From positions 35,703-99,702 of the forward strand of contig CALURT010000009.1 in the NCBI GenBank assembly GCA_944323245.1: a stretch of 64,000 nt of DNA. The letters run 5' to 3'. Source of the DNA: an uncultured Bacteroidales bacterium (GTDB lineage Bacteria; Bacteroidota; Bacteroidia; Bacteroidales; UBA932). The position numbers were made by a program, and so were the translations under genes. Positions 35,036 through 43,821 of this stretch are shown here, piece after piece; the stretch's first letter is position 1; every line of letters begins with the position of its first letter. A model generated the notes under the pieces. The model saw only the letters and a program-made list of their open reading frames with translations. It searched no databases and was not told the DNA's origin.

Positions 35036-35395
35036 ATGGAAACCAAGGACAAAATACCCGTACCGGAAAATTTGGACAGGAACATTTCGGCCCTGATAGA
35101 CAATCTTGATGCCGCCGAAAGGCTTGTTTCAGGAAGCGAAGTCCGGAAAAGACGCCTTATTGCAAGCATCGCAGGAGTAGCGGCAGCACTCGCAGCTGCG
35201 GTTACACTCGGACTGCACGGATGGGAAACAAGGACGCCGGAAGACACATTCACCGACCCGCGCCTTGCATACGCCGCAGTGGAAAAGGCCCTTTCCACCA
35301 TATCGGACAAGGCCGCCCCTGCACTTGAACAGACAGAAAACGCCGGCAGGACAATAGAAAAGACAAGTGAAATTTACAGACAATATTTTGAATAG
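35036..35395 (+). CDS. Small single-pass membrane protein, putative anti-sigma factor
   Basis: 119 residues: a cytoplasmic N-terminus (about 1-42) opening KDKIPVPENLDRNISALIDNL, one membrane helix (about 43-63, RLIASIAGVAAALAAAVTLGL) and a short periplasmic tail. Size, topology and position right after an ECF sigma gene suggest an anti-sigma factor; no sequence motif confirms it. The ATG at 35036 follows the sigma stop by 7 bp. An in-frame ATG inside the sigma gene is rejected. Confidence 0.65.
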   Translation: METKDKIPVPENLDRNISALIDNLDAAERLVSGSEVRKRRLIASIAGVAAALAAAVTLGLHGWETRTPEDTFTDPRLAYAAVEKALSTISDKAAPALEQTENAGRTIEKTSEIYRQYFE

Positions 35396-35399
35396 AATC

Positions 35400-35879
35400 A
35401 TGAAAAAGACAATCCTGATCATTGCAGCCATCCTCATTCCTCTGATTGGAAGCGCACAGGAAGGCAAGGAACTCTACAATAAATATGCAGGCAAAAAGGG
35501 CGTGCAAGCCGTGTACATCTCATCCACCATGTTCGAACTCATGAAAAGCATCCCTGACATAGAAATGGAAGTCGAAGATGTCAACCTCAGTGGCATAATA
35601 AAGACTTTTGACGGGATGTACATACTCAGTGTCGAAGACAGGACATTGGCGGCGGAATTGTCCGATGACATGAACAAACGTGTCGGGGACGGGAAATACG
35701 AACTCCTCATGTCTGCAATCGATGAAGATGAAACGATGAACATATACATCAGAAGGAAGGAAGATACCGTTACGGACTTTGTAATGGTAGCCGTCGAAAA
35801 GGCATCGACATCCGTCATCAGCATAAGCGCCACGATGCCGTTCGAAGACCTCAGGAAATTATTGGAAGCGGAGGACTGA
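35400..35879 (+). CDS. DUF4252 protein, second copy
   Basis: 159 residues from the ATG at 35400, 4 bp after the preceding stop. Signal peptide (about 1-18, cut at GSA), then a DUF4252 domain (GVQAVYISSTMFELMKSIPD... to TDFVMVAVEKASTSVISISATMPFEDLRKLL). It has the same fold as the copy at 34013 but little direct identity outside the motif, so the pair is an old duplication. It ends the four-gene sigma unit; a hairpin follows. Confidence 0.82.
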   Translation: MKKTILIIAAILIPLIGSAQEGKELYNKYAGKKGVQAVYISSTMFELMKSIPDIEMEVEDVNLSGIIKTFDGMYILSVEDRTLAAELSDDMNKRVGDGKYELLMSAIDEDETMNIYIRRKEDTVTDFVMVAVEKASTSVISISATMPFEDLRKLLEAED

Positions 35880-35900
35880 AAATATTGACGCAATTTTTTG

Positions 35901-35908
35901 TATGTTTG
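35901..35908 (+). promoter_or_regulatory. -7 element for nadE
   Basis: TATGTTTG, an exact TAnnTTTG match, lies 62 nt before the nadE ATG. No TTTG lies 19-20 nt upstream. A start near 35915 would place the following hairpin at the very 5' end of the transcript. Confidence 0.4.
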
Positions 35909-35920
35909 CAAAGAAATTGC

Positions 35921-35956
35921 AACACGGACCGTTGCTGCGGCTTCGGCCCGTGTTTT
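35921..35956 (+). terminator. Hairpin between the DUF4252/sigma unit and nadE
   Basis: Arms AACACGGACCG (35921-35931) and CGGCCCGTGTT (35944-35954) pair with one mismatch, followed by TTTTC. It can end the upstream operon, or, because a -7 element lies just before it, fold in the nadE leader. Confidence 0.6.
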
Positions 35957-35970
35957 CATAACTTCAGGAA

Positions 35971-38004
35971 ATGAAAGATTACGGATTCATAAGAGTGGCT
36001 GCGGCCAAACCGTCCGTCAGAGTGGCCGACGTGGATTTCAATGTAGCGGAAATATGCAGGATGACGGAAACCGCCGAAAATTCCAATGTATCTGTCCTGC
36101 TTTTCCCGGAGCTGAGCGTGACTGGATACACATGCGGAGATCTGTTCGGACAGCAGCTCCTGACAGTCTCGGCGGAAAACGGGATAAGAAAAATAATGGA
36201 ATTCACCCGCGGCAAATCCGTGACTGTAATCGCAGGTGCGCCGGTAAGTTTCAAGGGCCGGCTGTATGACTGCGCCATAGTCTTGAAAAACGGCAACATA
36301 AAGGGCATTGTCCCGAAAATATGGCTTCCGAACTACAACGAATTCTATGAAGCCCGCTGGTTCGCCTCGGGAAAAGATTTCCTGACACCCCATGCCGTGA
36401 CTTCGGGACGCAATCTCGTCAACGGAAAGGACTCCGTGCGGGAAGGTTTTCCTGAAGAAATCGAATACGCAGGATTCCGATGCAACATATCCCCGAACCT
36501 CCTTTTCGAGACGGGCGGCGTCATTTTCGGAATCGAAATATGCGAAGACATGTGGACACCTGTCCCGCCTTCCACATATCATGCGCTCGCCGGAGCTGAA
36601 ATCATATTCAATCCTTCGGCAAGCAACGAAATCCTGTCGAAACACGAATACAGGAAGAACCTCATGAGCCAGATTTCGGCAAGAAACGTATGCGGATATG
36701 TCTACGTCTCCTCAGGATTCGGGGAATCCACCCAGGACCTCGTCTTCGGAGGGGCTGCGCTGATCCATGAAAACGGAATCCTTCTGTCGGAAAACGAGAG
36801 ATTCACGACGGAACCGACCCTGACGATTGCCGACATGGATGTGGAGAGACTCAGGCTTCAAAGACAGAAAATCAGCACTTTCGCCGCCGTAACTCCCGAC
36901 GGGACCCCGTCATCGGAATACCGCAGACTTTATTCTATCGTCAGATTGGGCAGAAATGCTGAAACCGATTTCGCCGAAAAACTCTACAGAAGCGTCGAAG
37001 CACATCCTTTCGTTCCAGTCGGGAATCCCGAGGAAACGCAACGCAGATGCAGGGAAATCCTTTCGATACAGGTTACCGGACTCGCATCACGGCTTGCCCA
37101 TATAGGGGCAAAATCCGCTGTCATAGGCATTTCCGGAGGCCTCGACAGCACCCTTGCCCTGCTCGTGACCGTCCTCGCATTCGACAGGCTCGGTCTTGAC
37201 AGGAAAGGAATCACGGGAATAACCATGCCGGGATACGGCACCACGGACAGGACACACGACAATGCCGTGGAACTCATGGACTGTCTCGGGATAAGCCGCA
37301 GGGAAATATCCATAACCGGAGCATGCGACCGGCATTTCTCCGATATTGGACACGACAGGAACATTCACGACGTCACTTATGAAAATTCACAGGCAAGGGA
37401 ACGTACCCAGATTCTGATGGATGTCGCCAACAGTCTTTCCGGCATAGTCATCGGCACGGGAGACCTGTCGGAACTTGCATTGGGCTGGGCTACCTACAAC
37501 GGAGACCACATGTCGATGTACGGTGTCAACGCAAGCATTCCAAAGACTTTGGTAAGGCACCTCGTAAAATGGTGTGCCGACAACCATTTCCACGAAGGAT
37601 GCGGTAAAAGCGCACGCAATGTCCTGTACGACATAGTGGATACACCTATCAGCCCCGAGCTGCTGCCTGCTGATGAAAACGGGGACATCAGCCAGAAAAC
37701 CGAGGATATCGTAGGACCTTACGAACTCCACGACTTTTTCCTTTACCATTTCTTCAGGAACGGCTATGCTCCCGCCAAGATATTCTTCCTTGCACGCAAG
37801 GCATTCGACGGTGTCTATGACAACGACACGATAAAAAAATGGCTGAAAACCTTCATCAGAAGATTTTTCAGCCAGCAGTTCAAAAGATCCTGCCTGCCTG
37901 ACGGCCCGAAAGTCGGCAGCGTATCTCTGTCACCGCGCGGAGACTGGCGCATGCCGTCGGATGCAGGATGTGATATTTTCCTGAAAGACGCTGGAGAACT
38001 ATAG
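35971..38004 (+). CDS. nadE: Glutamine-dependent NAD+ synthetase
   Basis: Last step of NAD synthesis: amidation of deamido-NAD with glutamine nitrogen. 677 residues: N-terminal nitrilase-type glutaminase (about 1-290) with the triad E47, K116 and C191 (GIEICEDMW), and a C-terminal synthetase domain with the ATP PP-loop SGGLDST (about 388-394), [12 protein letters not shown] and a closing [19 protein letters not shown]. This is the two-domain form that does not need free ammonia. Its stop overlaps the convergent phosphorylase gene by 6 bp. Confidence 0.96.
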   Translation: MKDYGFIRVAAAKPSVRVADVDFNVAEICRMTETAENSNVSVLLFPELSVTGYTCGDLFGQQLLTVSAENGIRKIMEFTRGKSVTVIAGAPVSFKGRLYDCAIVLKNGNIKGIVPKIWLPNYNEFYEARWFASGKDFLTPHAVTSGRNLVNGKDSVREGFPEEIEYAGFRCNISPNLLFETGGVIFGIEICEDMWTPVPPSTYHALAGAEIIFNPSASNEILSKHEYRKNLMSQISARNVCGYVYVSSGFGESTQDLVFGGAALIHENGILLSENERFTTEPTLTIADMDVERLRLQRQKISTFAAVTPDGTPSSEYRRLYSIVRLGRNAETDFAEKLYRSVEAHPFVPVGNPEETQRRCREILSIQVTGLASRLAHIGAKSAVIGISGGLDSTLALLVTVLAFDRLGLDRKGITGITMPGYGTTDRTHDNAVELMDCLGISRREISITGACDRHFSDIGHDRNIHDVTYENSQARERTQILMDVANSLSGIVIGTGDLSELALGWATYNGDHMSMYGVNASIPKTLVRHLVKWCADNHFHEGCGKSARNVLYDIVDTPISPELLPADENGDISQKTEDIVGPYELHDFFLYHFFRNGYAPAKIFFLARKAFDGVYDNDTIKKWLKTFIRRFFSQQFKRSCLPDGPKVGSVSLSPRGDWRMPSDAGCDIFLKDAGEL

Positions 38005-38826
38005 CGATGCTATAAGACGCTCGAACAGCAATGTCATCCTGTCCGCAGCAGCATCGGCAGCCGCCACGACGTCATCGCCGTTGTTCTCGTAATCTTCGGC
38101 ATAGTCGTCGTGCGCCTCATTGGTAATCACAGACATTCCGAAGACCGGTATGGAGGCATGTCTCGCAGCGATCACCTCCGGAATTGTGGACATTCCCACT
38201 GCATCCGCTCCTATCATACGGAAATATTTATACTCTGAAGGAGTCTCGTACGAAGGGCCCGTACCTGCAATGTAAACGCCTTTTTTAAGAGGAATCCCGA
38301 GTTCCGACGCTATCTTTTCAGCCGATTTTATCAATGCCGGGTCGTATGGACGGGTCATGTCCGGAAAACGCGGGCCGAATTCTTCGAGGTTCGGTCCGAC
38401 CAACGGGTTCGGCAGAAGATTGATATGGTCCCTTATTATCATAAGGTCTCCCACACGGAAATCGAAATTCACCCCTCCGGCGGCATTCGAAACGAAAAGA
38501 TATTGTATTCCGAGCCTTTTCATCACCCTTATCGGAAGTACCACGAGTTCCATCGGATAGCCCTCATAATAATGGAAACGGCCCTGCATGGCAATCACCT
38601 TCTTCCCTCCGAGGGTTCCGGCTATGAAATTGCCCTTATGCCCGATTGCGGTGGACACCGGAAAACCGGGAATCTCCTTGTATGGAATCGTTGTCCTGTC
38701 TGAAATCCTGTCGGCAAGTTTTCCCAAACCGCTTCCGAGCACTATGCCCACGACCGGCTCGAGTCCGCCGAGTTTTTCCTTTACAAATTCGGCGGCTTTG
38801 TCTATTCTTTCGATTCTTGGATCCAT
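37999..38826 (-). CDS. Purine nucleoside phosphorylase (PNP family I, PunA/XapA type)
   Basis: Phosphorolyses purine nucleosides to base and ribose 1-phosphate. 275 residues, the usual length of the trimeric enzymes. Seen: GIVLGSGLG phosphate loop, [44 protein letters not shown] with the purine-binding Glu, and SVITNEAHD with the Asn typical of 6-oxopurine specificity (an Asp there would suggest methylthioadenosine). It follows the deaminase-like amidohydrolase by 12 bp, so the pair may turn adenosine-type nucleosides into inosine-type ones and then cleave them. Confidence 0.92.
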   Translation of the reverse strand: MDPRIERIDKAAEFVKEKLGGLEPVVGIVLGSGLGKLADRISDRTTIPYKEIPGFPVSTAIGHKGNFIAGTLGGKKVIAMQGRFHYYEGYPMELVVLPIRVMKRLGIQYLFVSNAAGGVNFDFRVGDLMIIRDHINLLPNPLVGPNLEEFGPRFPDMTRPYDPALIKSAEKIASELGIPLKKGVYIAGTGPSYETPSEYKYFRMIGADAVGMSTIPEVIAARHASIPVFGMSVITNEAHDDYAEDYENNGDDVVAAADAAADRMTLLFERLIASL

Positions 38827-38838
38827 AACTATTTTGTT

Positions 38839-40104
38839 TTAACGAATTTTACTCAATATTTTACGTGCACCGTCGAGAATTTCCCTCTCTCCTTCCACCT
38901 GTCTGTGACGCATCACGAAACGCCCGTTGCAAATGACCGAATCGATACAGTCGCTGTGTGCCGAATATACGAAATTGGCAAGAAACGGAGCGTCCGAAAG
39001 GAAGAATGTACTGGCAGTATCGACTATGAGAATGTCGGCAAGGGCCCCTTCCTCTATTTTTCCGCAGTCGAGTCCGAGAGCGGAAGCCCCGTTTACCGTC
39101 GCCATGGCAAGAAGTTCGTCCAAAGGCATCGCGGCAGGATCCCCCCTCCATGCCTTCTGTACTATGGCGGACGTCTTCATGGCTTCGAGGATGTCGAGAT
39201 TGTTGGACGAGGCGCAGCCGTCAGTCCCGATGCAGACATTTGTTCCGGCACCCCTCAGTTCATTGTACTGGAATCTGTACCCGGATGAAAGCTTGAGATT
39301 GGAATTGATGTTATGGACGCACGAAACCTTTCTTTCCGAAAGAATGGCGATGTCTTCATCATCGATCCACAATGTATGGGCAGCCGTGACATGCGGGCCG
39401 AGCACGCCGAGTCTGTCAAGATATTTGACAGGACCGACGCCATGCCTTGCAATGCAGTCGTCGACCTCCTTTTTCGTTTCGCACAGGTGGACATTGAGCC
39501 TGAGCCCGTGTCGTACAGCGAAATTCGATGCCCAGAGAATCTGCTCTTCGCTGACGGAATACACCGAATGTACCGCCACGGCGAAACCTATGTTGTCAGG
39601 CCATTTCCGGGAATCCTCGTACACTTCCTCGCATTCTTTCCTCTGTCTCATGCTTTCCGCCTTGTCATAATGGTCCAGATGCACGTATGAAAGCACCGCA
39701 CGAAGACCGCACTCCGCGACCGCACGGGCAGATACGGAAGGATACCAGTATTGGTCATAAAACGTTGTGGTGCCGGTCTTTATCATTTCGAGACAGGCAA
39801 CCTTGGTGGCATGGTAGATGTATTCTTCGTCGATTTTCCTTTCCTTGGTCCATATCCGGTCTATCCAGTCGGAAAACAGGATATCCTCACCGCTCCCGCG
39901 CATCAGCGACATGGCGGCATGCGTATGCGAATTGACGAATCCCGGAAGAGCCGTCATGCCATGGCAATCAACGGTTTCAATACCTTCTATAGTATCAGTC
40001 CGGAAGGCCCCCGCTCCGGTTATCCTGCAGATTCTTGCGCCTTCGATGAAAATATCGCAAGGCTTTCCGCCGACGATGATATTCCTTAACAGCAGCTTGT
40101 TCAT
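38839..40104 (-). CDS. Amidohydrolase, SAH/MTA deaminase-like
   Basis: 421 residues from the ATG at 40104; the frame is open further upstream, but that part lacks homology and a TATGTTTG promoter match lies at 40124-40131 on the minus strand. Seen: the metal site GFVNSHTHAAMSLMRG (HxH), HLCETKKEV and HTLWIDDEDI with further His, and IGTDGCASSNNLDILEAMK with the metal Asp, the set seen in S-adenosylhomocysteine/methylthioadenosine deaminases and chlorohydrolases. It probably deaminates SAH, MTA or adenosine. It is the first gene before the purine nucleoside phosphorylase. Confidence 0.85.
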   Translation of the reverse strand: MNKLLLRNIIVGGKPCDIFIEGARICRITGAGAFRTDTIEGIETVDCHGMTALPGFVNSHTHAAMSLMRGSGEDILFSDWIDRIWTKERKIDEEYIYHATKVACLEMIKTGTTTFYDQYWYPSVSARAVAECGLRAVLSYVHLDHYDKAESMRQRKECEEVYEDSRKWPDNIGFAVAVHSVYSVSEEQILWASNFAVRHGLRLNVHLCETKKEVDDCIARHGVGPVKYLDRLGVLGPHVTAAHTLWIDDEDIAILSERKVSCVHNINSNLKLSSGYRFQYNELRGAGTNVCIGTDGCASSNNLDILEAMKTSAIVQKAWRGDPAAMPLDELLAMATVNGASALGLDCGKIEEGALADILIVDTASTFFLSDAPFLANFVYSAHSDCIDSVICNGRFVMRHRQVEGEREILDGARKILSKIR

Positions 40105-40163
40105 ATACTCCGTTATATTTATGCAAACATACGAAAAATAGATTACAGAATCGGAAATTTTTA

Positions 40164-40171
40164 TAAATTTG
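40164..40171 (+). promoter_or_regulatory. -7 element for the 2-oxoacid oxidoreductase operon
   Basis: TAAATTTG, an exact TAnnTTTG, 29 nt before the first gene of the operon; predicted leader about 23 nt. No matching -33 element at 19-20 nt. Confidence 0.4.
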
Positions 40172-40200
40172 GAGCCGAATTTCAAAATACGCACCAAAAA

Positions 40201-40422
40201 ATGGCATTCAAAGGTATAATAGAAGTCGACACGCAAAGATGCAAAGGCTGCTCGGTGTGTGTCGCCAATTGCCCGACACACAGCATAAGGCTTTCATCGA
40301 AAGTCAACGGGAAAGGATACAATTATGCCGAAATGGTCGGAGACGCTTGCATAGGATGTTCGAATTGTGCCGTCGTATGCCCGGATTCGGTCATAACGGT
40401 TTACAGAGTAAAAGTTCAGTGA
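40201..40422 (+). CDS. korD: 2-oxoacid:ferredoxin oxidoreductase, delta (ferredoxin-like) subunit
   Basis: 73-residue protein with two CxxCxxCxxxCP clusters (CKGCSVCVANCP and CIGCSNCAVVCP), each binding a 4Fe-4S centre. It passes electrons from the catalytic subunits to ferredoxin. It starts the D-A-B-C operon with a 1-bp gap to the alpha gene. Confidence 0.93.
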   Translation: MAFKGIIEVDTQRCKGCSVCVANCPTHSIRLSSKVNGKGYNYAEMVGDACIGCSNCAVVCPDSVITVYRVKVQ

Positions 40423-40423
40423 T

Positions 40424-41506
40424 ATGGCAGAAAAGGTTTTGATGAAAGGAAATGAAGCGATTGCCATATCGGCAATCCGCAACGGGGTCGACGGATATTT
40501 CGGATACCCTATTACCCCGCAGTCCGAAGTCATGGAGACACTTATGAAAGAAAAGCCGTGGGAGACCACCGGAATGGTGGTGCTGCAGGCTGAAAGCGAG
40601 GTATCTTCCATAAATATGGTTTATGGCGGCGCAAGCTGCGGCAAGAAAGTGATGACTTCCTCAAGCAGCCCCGGAATAAGTCTGATGTGCGAAGGTATCA
40701 GCTATATGGCCGGAGCGGAACTTCCTTGCGTGGTGGTGGACGTAATGCGCGGTGGCCCGGGCCTCGGGACGATACAGCCGAGCCAGGGCGACTACAACCA
40801 GATTGTAAAGGGCGGCGGACACGGAGATTACCATAATATAGTCATTGCTCCCGCATCGGCCCAGGACATGTACGATTTCGTGGACTGGGGATTCGAACTT
40901 GCGTTCAAATACCGCAATCCGGTGGTTGTGCTTGCGGACGGAGTGATAGGACAGATGATGGAAAAGGTGGAAATCCACCCTCCGAAACCGAGAATGACGG
41001 ACGAGGAAATCAGGACGAAGGCTCCATGGGCCACGGTCGGGAAACCGGCTTCGAGGGAACGCAACATCATTACCTCCCTTTCCCTTGACTCCGACACGCA
41101 GGAGGCATTCAACAGGAAACTCCATGCAAAATATTCCGAGATTCAGGAAAAGGAAGTGAAATTCACAGAATACATGACCGAAGACGCCGAATACCTTTTC
41201 ACGGCCTTCGGATGCTCGTCGAGAATCTGCGAAGCTGCGGTGGACATGCTCAGGGCCGAAGGAATCAAGGCAGGACTGCTGAGGCCGGTGACGCTCTTCC
41301 CGTTCCCGTACAAGGAAATCTCACGGTTGGCGTCGCAGGTGAAAAGTATCATGAGCATAGAACTGAATTTCGGGCAGATGGTGGAAGACGTAAGGCTCGG
41401 AGCCGAAAACAAATGTCCTGTCGGATTTTACGGACGGCAGGGAGGCAACATCTACACGCCCGAAGAAGTGGCCGAAGAATTCAGGAAATTCAACAATATC
41501 AAATAG
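40424..41506 (+). CDS. korA: 2-oxoacid:ferredoxin oxidoreductase, alpha subunit (KorA/VorB type)
   Basis: 360 residues with the pyruvate-flavodoxin/ferredoxin oxidoreductase domains: GNEAIAISAIRNGVDGYFGYPITPQSE at the N-terminus, the VDVMRGGPGLGTIQPSQGDY segment and a C-terminal transketolase-like part. The complex oxidatively decarboxylates a 2-oxoacid with coenzyme A and reduces ferredoxin, in anaerobes an entry to energy metabolism or reductive TCA flux. Substrate (2-oxoglutarate or branched-chain 2-oxoacid) cannot be fixed from sequence by eye; automatic names often say VorB. Confidence 0.9.
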   Translation: MAEKVLMKGNEAIAISAIRNGVDGYFGYPITPQSEVMETLMKEKPWETTGMVVLQAESEVSSINMVYGGASCGKKVMTSSSSPGISLMCEGISYMAGAELPCVVVDVMRGGPGLGTIQPSQGDYNQIVKGGGHGDYHNIVIAPASAQDMYDFVDWGFELAFKYRNPVVVLADGVIGQMMEKVEIHPPKPRMTDEEIRTKAPWATVGKPASRERNIITSLSLDSDTQEAFNRKLHAKYSEIQEKEVKFTEYMTEDAEYLFTAFGCSSRICEAAVDMLRAEGIKAGLLRPVTLFPFPYKEISRLASQVKSIMSIELNFGQMVEDVRLGAENKCPVGFYGRQGGNIYTPEEVAEEFRKFNNIK

Positions 41507-41514
41507 AGAGCGAC

Positions 41515-42282
41515 ATGAACATCGAAGATATAAGAAAACCCGAAAACATCGTTTATCGCAAGCCGGCCCTGCTGACCGACAACATAATGCACTACTGTCC
41601 GGGATGCTCCCACGGTACTGTCCACAAGATAGTGGCCGAAGTAATCGGGGAGATGGGCATACAGGAAAAGACAATCGGCATCTGCCCGGTAGGATGCTCC
41701 GTTTTCGCATACAACTACATCGACATAGACTGGCAGGAAGCCGCCCATGGAAGAGCCCCTGCACTTGCCACGGCCACCAAAAGGCTTTGTCCCGACAAAT
41801 ACGTGTTCACCTATCAGGGTGACGGCGACCTCGCATCCATAGGCACTGCGGAAATCATCCATGCGTGCAGCAGAGGGGAAAACATCGTAGTGATATTCAT
41901 AAACAACGGAATATATGGAATGACGGGCGGACAGATGGCCCCTACGACGCTTCTCGGCATGAAAACCTCCACCACGCCTTACGGCAGGGACGCCAAACTG
42001 AACGGATTCCCTCTGAAAATCACGGAAATGCTGGCTGCATTGGACGGTACCGCATACATTACCCGCCAGTCGGTACACACGGCACCTGCAGCGAGAAAAG
42101 CGAAGAACGCAATCCGCAAGGCATTCGAATACAGCGACAGGAACATCGGGCTGTCGTTCGTGGAAATCGTCTCCACCTGCAACTCCGGATGGAAGCTCTC
42201 CCCTGTTGCAGCCAACAAATGGATGGAAGAAAACATGTTCAAGGAGTACCCTCTCGGGGATATCAAGGACGTATTGAAATAA
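41515..42282 (+). CDS. korB: 2-oxoacid:ferredoxin oxidoreductase, beta (thiamine diphosphate) subunit
   Basis: 255 residues from the ATG at 41515, 8 bp after the alpha gene; an earlier in-frame ATG lies inside that gene and is rejected. Seen: YCPGCSHGTVH, the TPP/Mg2+ site GDGDLASIGTAEIIHACSRGENIVVIFINNGIYGMTGGQ and a C-terminal region ending GDIKDVLK. It holds the catalytic cofactor that decarboxylates the 2-oxoacid. Confidence 0.92.
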   Translation: MNIEDIRKPENIVYRKPALLTDNIMHYCPGCSHGTVHKIVAEVIGEMGIQEKTIGICPVGCSVFAYNYIDIDWQEAAHGRAPALATATKRLCPDKYVFTYQGDGDLASIGTAEIIHACSRGENIVVIFINNGIYGMTGGQMAPTTLLGMKTSTTPYGRDAKLNGFPLKITEMLAALDGTAYITRQSVHTAPAARKAKNAIRKAFEYSDRNIGLSFVEIVSTCNSGWKLSPVAANKWMEENMFKEYPLGDIKDVLK

Positions 42283-42324
42283 GACCGTGAAATCTGACGG
42301 AGACTGAAAAGAAATAAAAATACA

Positions 42325-42876
42325 ATGAAAGAGGAAATAATAATAGCCGGCTTCGGCGGACAGGGAGTCCTGTCCATGGGCAAGATATTGGCATATTCGG
42401 CAATAATGCAGGATATGGAAGTGACATGGATGCCGTCATACGGGCCTGAAATGAGGGGAGGTACGGCAAATGTATGCGTGATAATCAGCGACAGGAAGAT
42501 CGGTTCGCCGATTGTCACGAAATATGATACCGCCATAGTGCTCAACCAGCAGTCTTTGGACAAATTCGAAAATGCTGTAAAACCGGGAGGACTGCTGATT
42601 TACGATCCGAGCGGAATCACGAGGGAGCCGGTAAGGAAAGACATACAGATCTGCAGGATAGACGCCATCTCGCATGCTGCGGAACTCGGCAATGCCAAGG
42701 TGTACAACATGGTGGTACTCGGTGCTTTTCTGAAGATGCACCCTGTCGTGGAACAGAAAAATGTCAGAAAGGGATTGGAAAAATCCATTCCTGCGAGATA
42801 CAGCGATCTGATAGATTTGAACGAGAAGGCGATTGCCGAAGGGATGAAACACGTGGTAAGCGTAAATCAAATCTGA
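42325..42876 (+). CDS. korC: 2-oxoacid:ferredoxin oxidoreductase, gamma subunit
   Basis: 183 residues matching the gamma domain: IIAGFGGQGVLSMGKILAYSA at the N-terminus, MPSYGPEMRGGTANVCVIISD and GSPIVTKYDTAIVLNQQSLDKFE. It completes the D-A-B-C complex. The 42-bp gap after the beta gene is the widest in the operon. Confidence 0.92.
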   Translation: MKEEIIIAGFGGQGVLSMGKILAYSAIMQDMEVTWMPSYGPEMRGGTANVCVIISDRKIGSPIVTKYDTAIVLNQQSLDKFENAVKPGGLLIYDPSGITREPVRKDIQICRIDAISHAAELGNAKVYNMVVLGAFLKMHPVVEQKNVRKGLEKSIPARYSDLIDLNEKAIAEGMKHVVSVNQI

Positions 42877-42886
42877 AAGGCGCACT

Positions 42887-42918
42887 GTTGTTTTTTTCCG
42901 TCGGAATATCTATATTTG
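42887..42918 (+). promoter_or_regulatory. Promoter for the coiled-coil/zapA unit
   Basis: GTTG (42887-42890), 20 nt, then TATATTTG (42911-42918), an exact -7 match. Start near 42925 gives a 19-nt leader. Confidence 0.6.
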
Positions 42919-42943
42919 CAATGTTGGTTGTTTTCGGACGGAA

Positions 42944-43213
42944 ATGATTGAAGATATAAGGAAGGATGTTGAAAGGCTGATATCCGCCTACGAACGGATC
43001 AGAGCGGAATACGGGCATGTTTCCGAAGAACTTCGAAAATGCAAGGCCGAAAACGAAGCCTGCAAAGAGCGTATAGTTGAGTTGGAAAGACAGATAGATA
43101 ACTTCGAACTTCAACGTGCATTCGGTGCATCCGCCGACAACGGTGAGGCCAAGGAAAGGATTGACGGCATCATCAAGGAAATAAGGAAGTGCATTTCGAT
43201 GATGGAGGGTTGA
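42944..43213 (+). CDS. Small coiled-coil protein upstream of zapA
   Basis: 89 residues, almost entirely predicted helix with heptad-like hydrophobic spacing (about residues 5-55, then 66-88). No domain is recognised. It starts 25 nt after the promoter and ends 1 bp before zapA. Small coiled-coil partners of ZapA, such as ZapB in Proteobacteria, make a role in Z-ring bundling plausible, but this rests on position and coiled-coil content only. Confidence 0.7.
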   Translation: MIEDIRKDVERLISAYERIRAEYGHVSEELRKCKAENEACKERIVELERQIDNFELQRAFGASADNGEAKERIDGIIKEIRKCISMMEG

Positions 43214-43214
43214 A

Positions 43215-43499
43215 ATGGGACAGAGGATTGTAATAAAGATTCTGAACAAACCGTTTGAACTCAATGCAGATACGCCGGAAATGGAAGCCGACATACGTAA
43301 GGCAGCAGACAAGGTCAACGCCAAATATTACGAATATGTCAAGCTGTTTCCGGGAAAACTTCCGGCAGATATTTTTTCCTTTATTGCCGTAAATGCCTTC
43401 ATAGAGGCTGCTGAAGCGAAAAGGGCCGTGGCGGAAACGGAAGCGGAAGCCGACAGACTGCACAATGAACTGGAAAGTTATCTTGACAAAGAAATATAG
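43215..43499 (+). CDS. zapA: Cell division protein ZapA
   Basis: 94 residues, within the ZapA size range, which bundles FtsZ filaments at the division site. Seen: KILNKPFELNADTPEMEADIRKAADKVNAKYYEY, the usual globular head, then a helix (about 55-90) for tetramer formation. The stop codon's last base coincides with the first base of the helix of a structured RNA candidate. It follows a coiled-coil gene by 1 bp. Confidence 0.9.
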   Translation: MGQRIVIKILNKPFELNADTPEMEADIRKAADKVNAKYYEYVKLFPGKLPADIFSFIAVNAFIEAAEAKRAVAETEAEADRLHNELESYLDKEI

Positions 43500-43690
43500 C
43501 CGTTAGTTACTTAATTGCTGAAATCTACAAAATTGACAAGTAACCGAGTGTACTCGAACGGGGATGACGGACCTATGTGACCCTAAGGGGGATTCCGCAA
43601 GGCGGGACGGAGGATATCAGAACCGGTTTTCGGAGCTCAAATCTTATTTTTCATGATAAGATTTTCTCAAATCAAGGCTAACGGCTTTTT
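43499..43690 (+). ncRNA. Structured non-coding RNA candidate after zapA (possibly 6S RNA)
   Basis: About 190 nt with no reading frame. Its ends pair: GCCGTTAG (43499-43506) with CTAACGGC (43678-43685), directly followed by TTTTT. Inside, an exact 9-bp hairpin (AAATCTTAT/ATAAGATTT, about 43639-43663) and a TTCCGC/GCGGGA hairpin (about 43591-43605) are visible. A closed rod with a terminal helix, and the place just after zapA, where ssrS lies in many Proteobacteria, point to 6S RNA. I cannot see the central bubble with certainty; it is not SRP, RNase P or tmRNA by the motifs I know. Confidence 0.6.
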
Positions 43691-43711
43691 ATGAAAATTT
43701 CATTGAATCTT

Positions 43712-43746
43712 ACCGGCCGGCGGACGTACGCTGACCGGTTTTTTCA
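43712..43746 (+). terminator. Strong terminator before rny
   Basis: GC-rich stem from ACCGG (43712-43716) to CCGGT (43735-43739), extended inward by five further pairs after one mismatch, with six T residues after it. It ends the zapA/ncRNA transcription unit. Confidence 0.85.
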
Positions 43747-43821
43747 TGCGGACACGGCTTGCAAGACCTTCGGAGAAAATAACGTAAATTATTAACAAAC
43801 AAACTATTATATAACGATTTT

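Noticed and set aside
43499..43690. SRP RNA, RNase P RNA or tmRNA
   Set aside because: None of their signature sequences (for example GAGGAAAGTCC for RNase P) is present.
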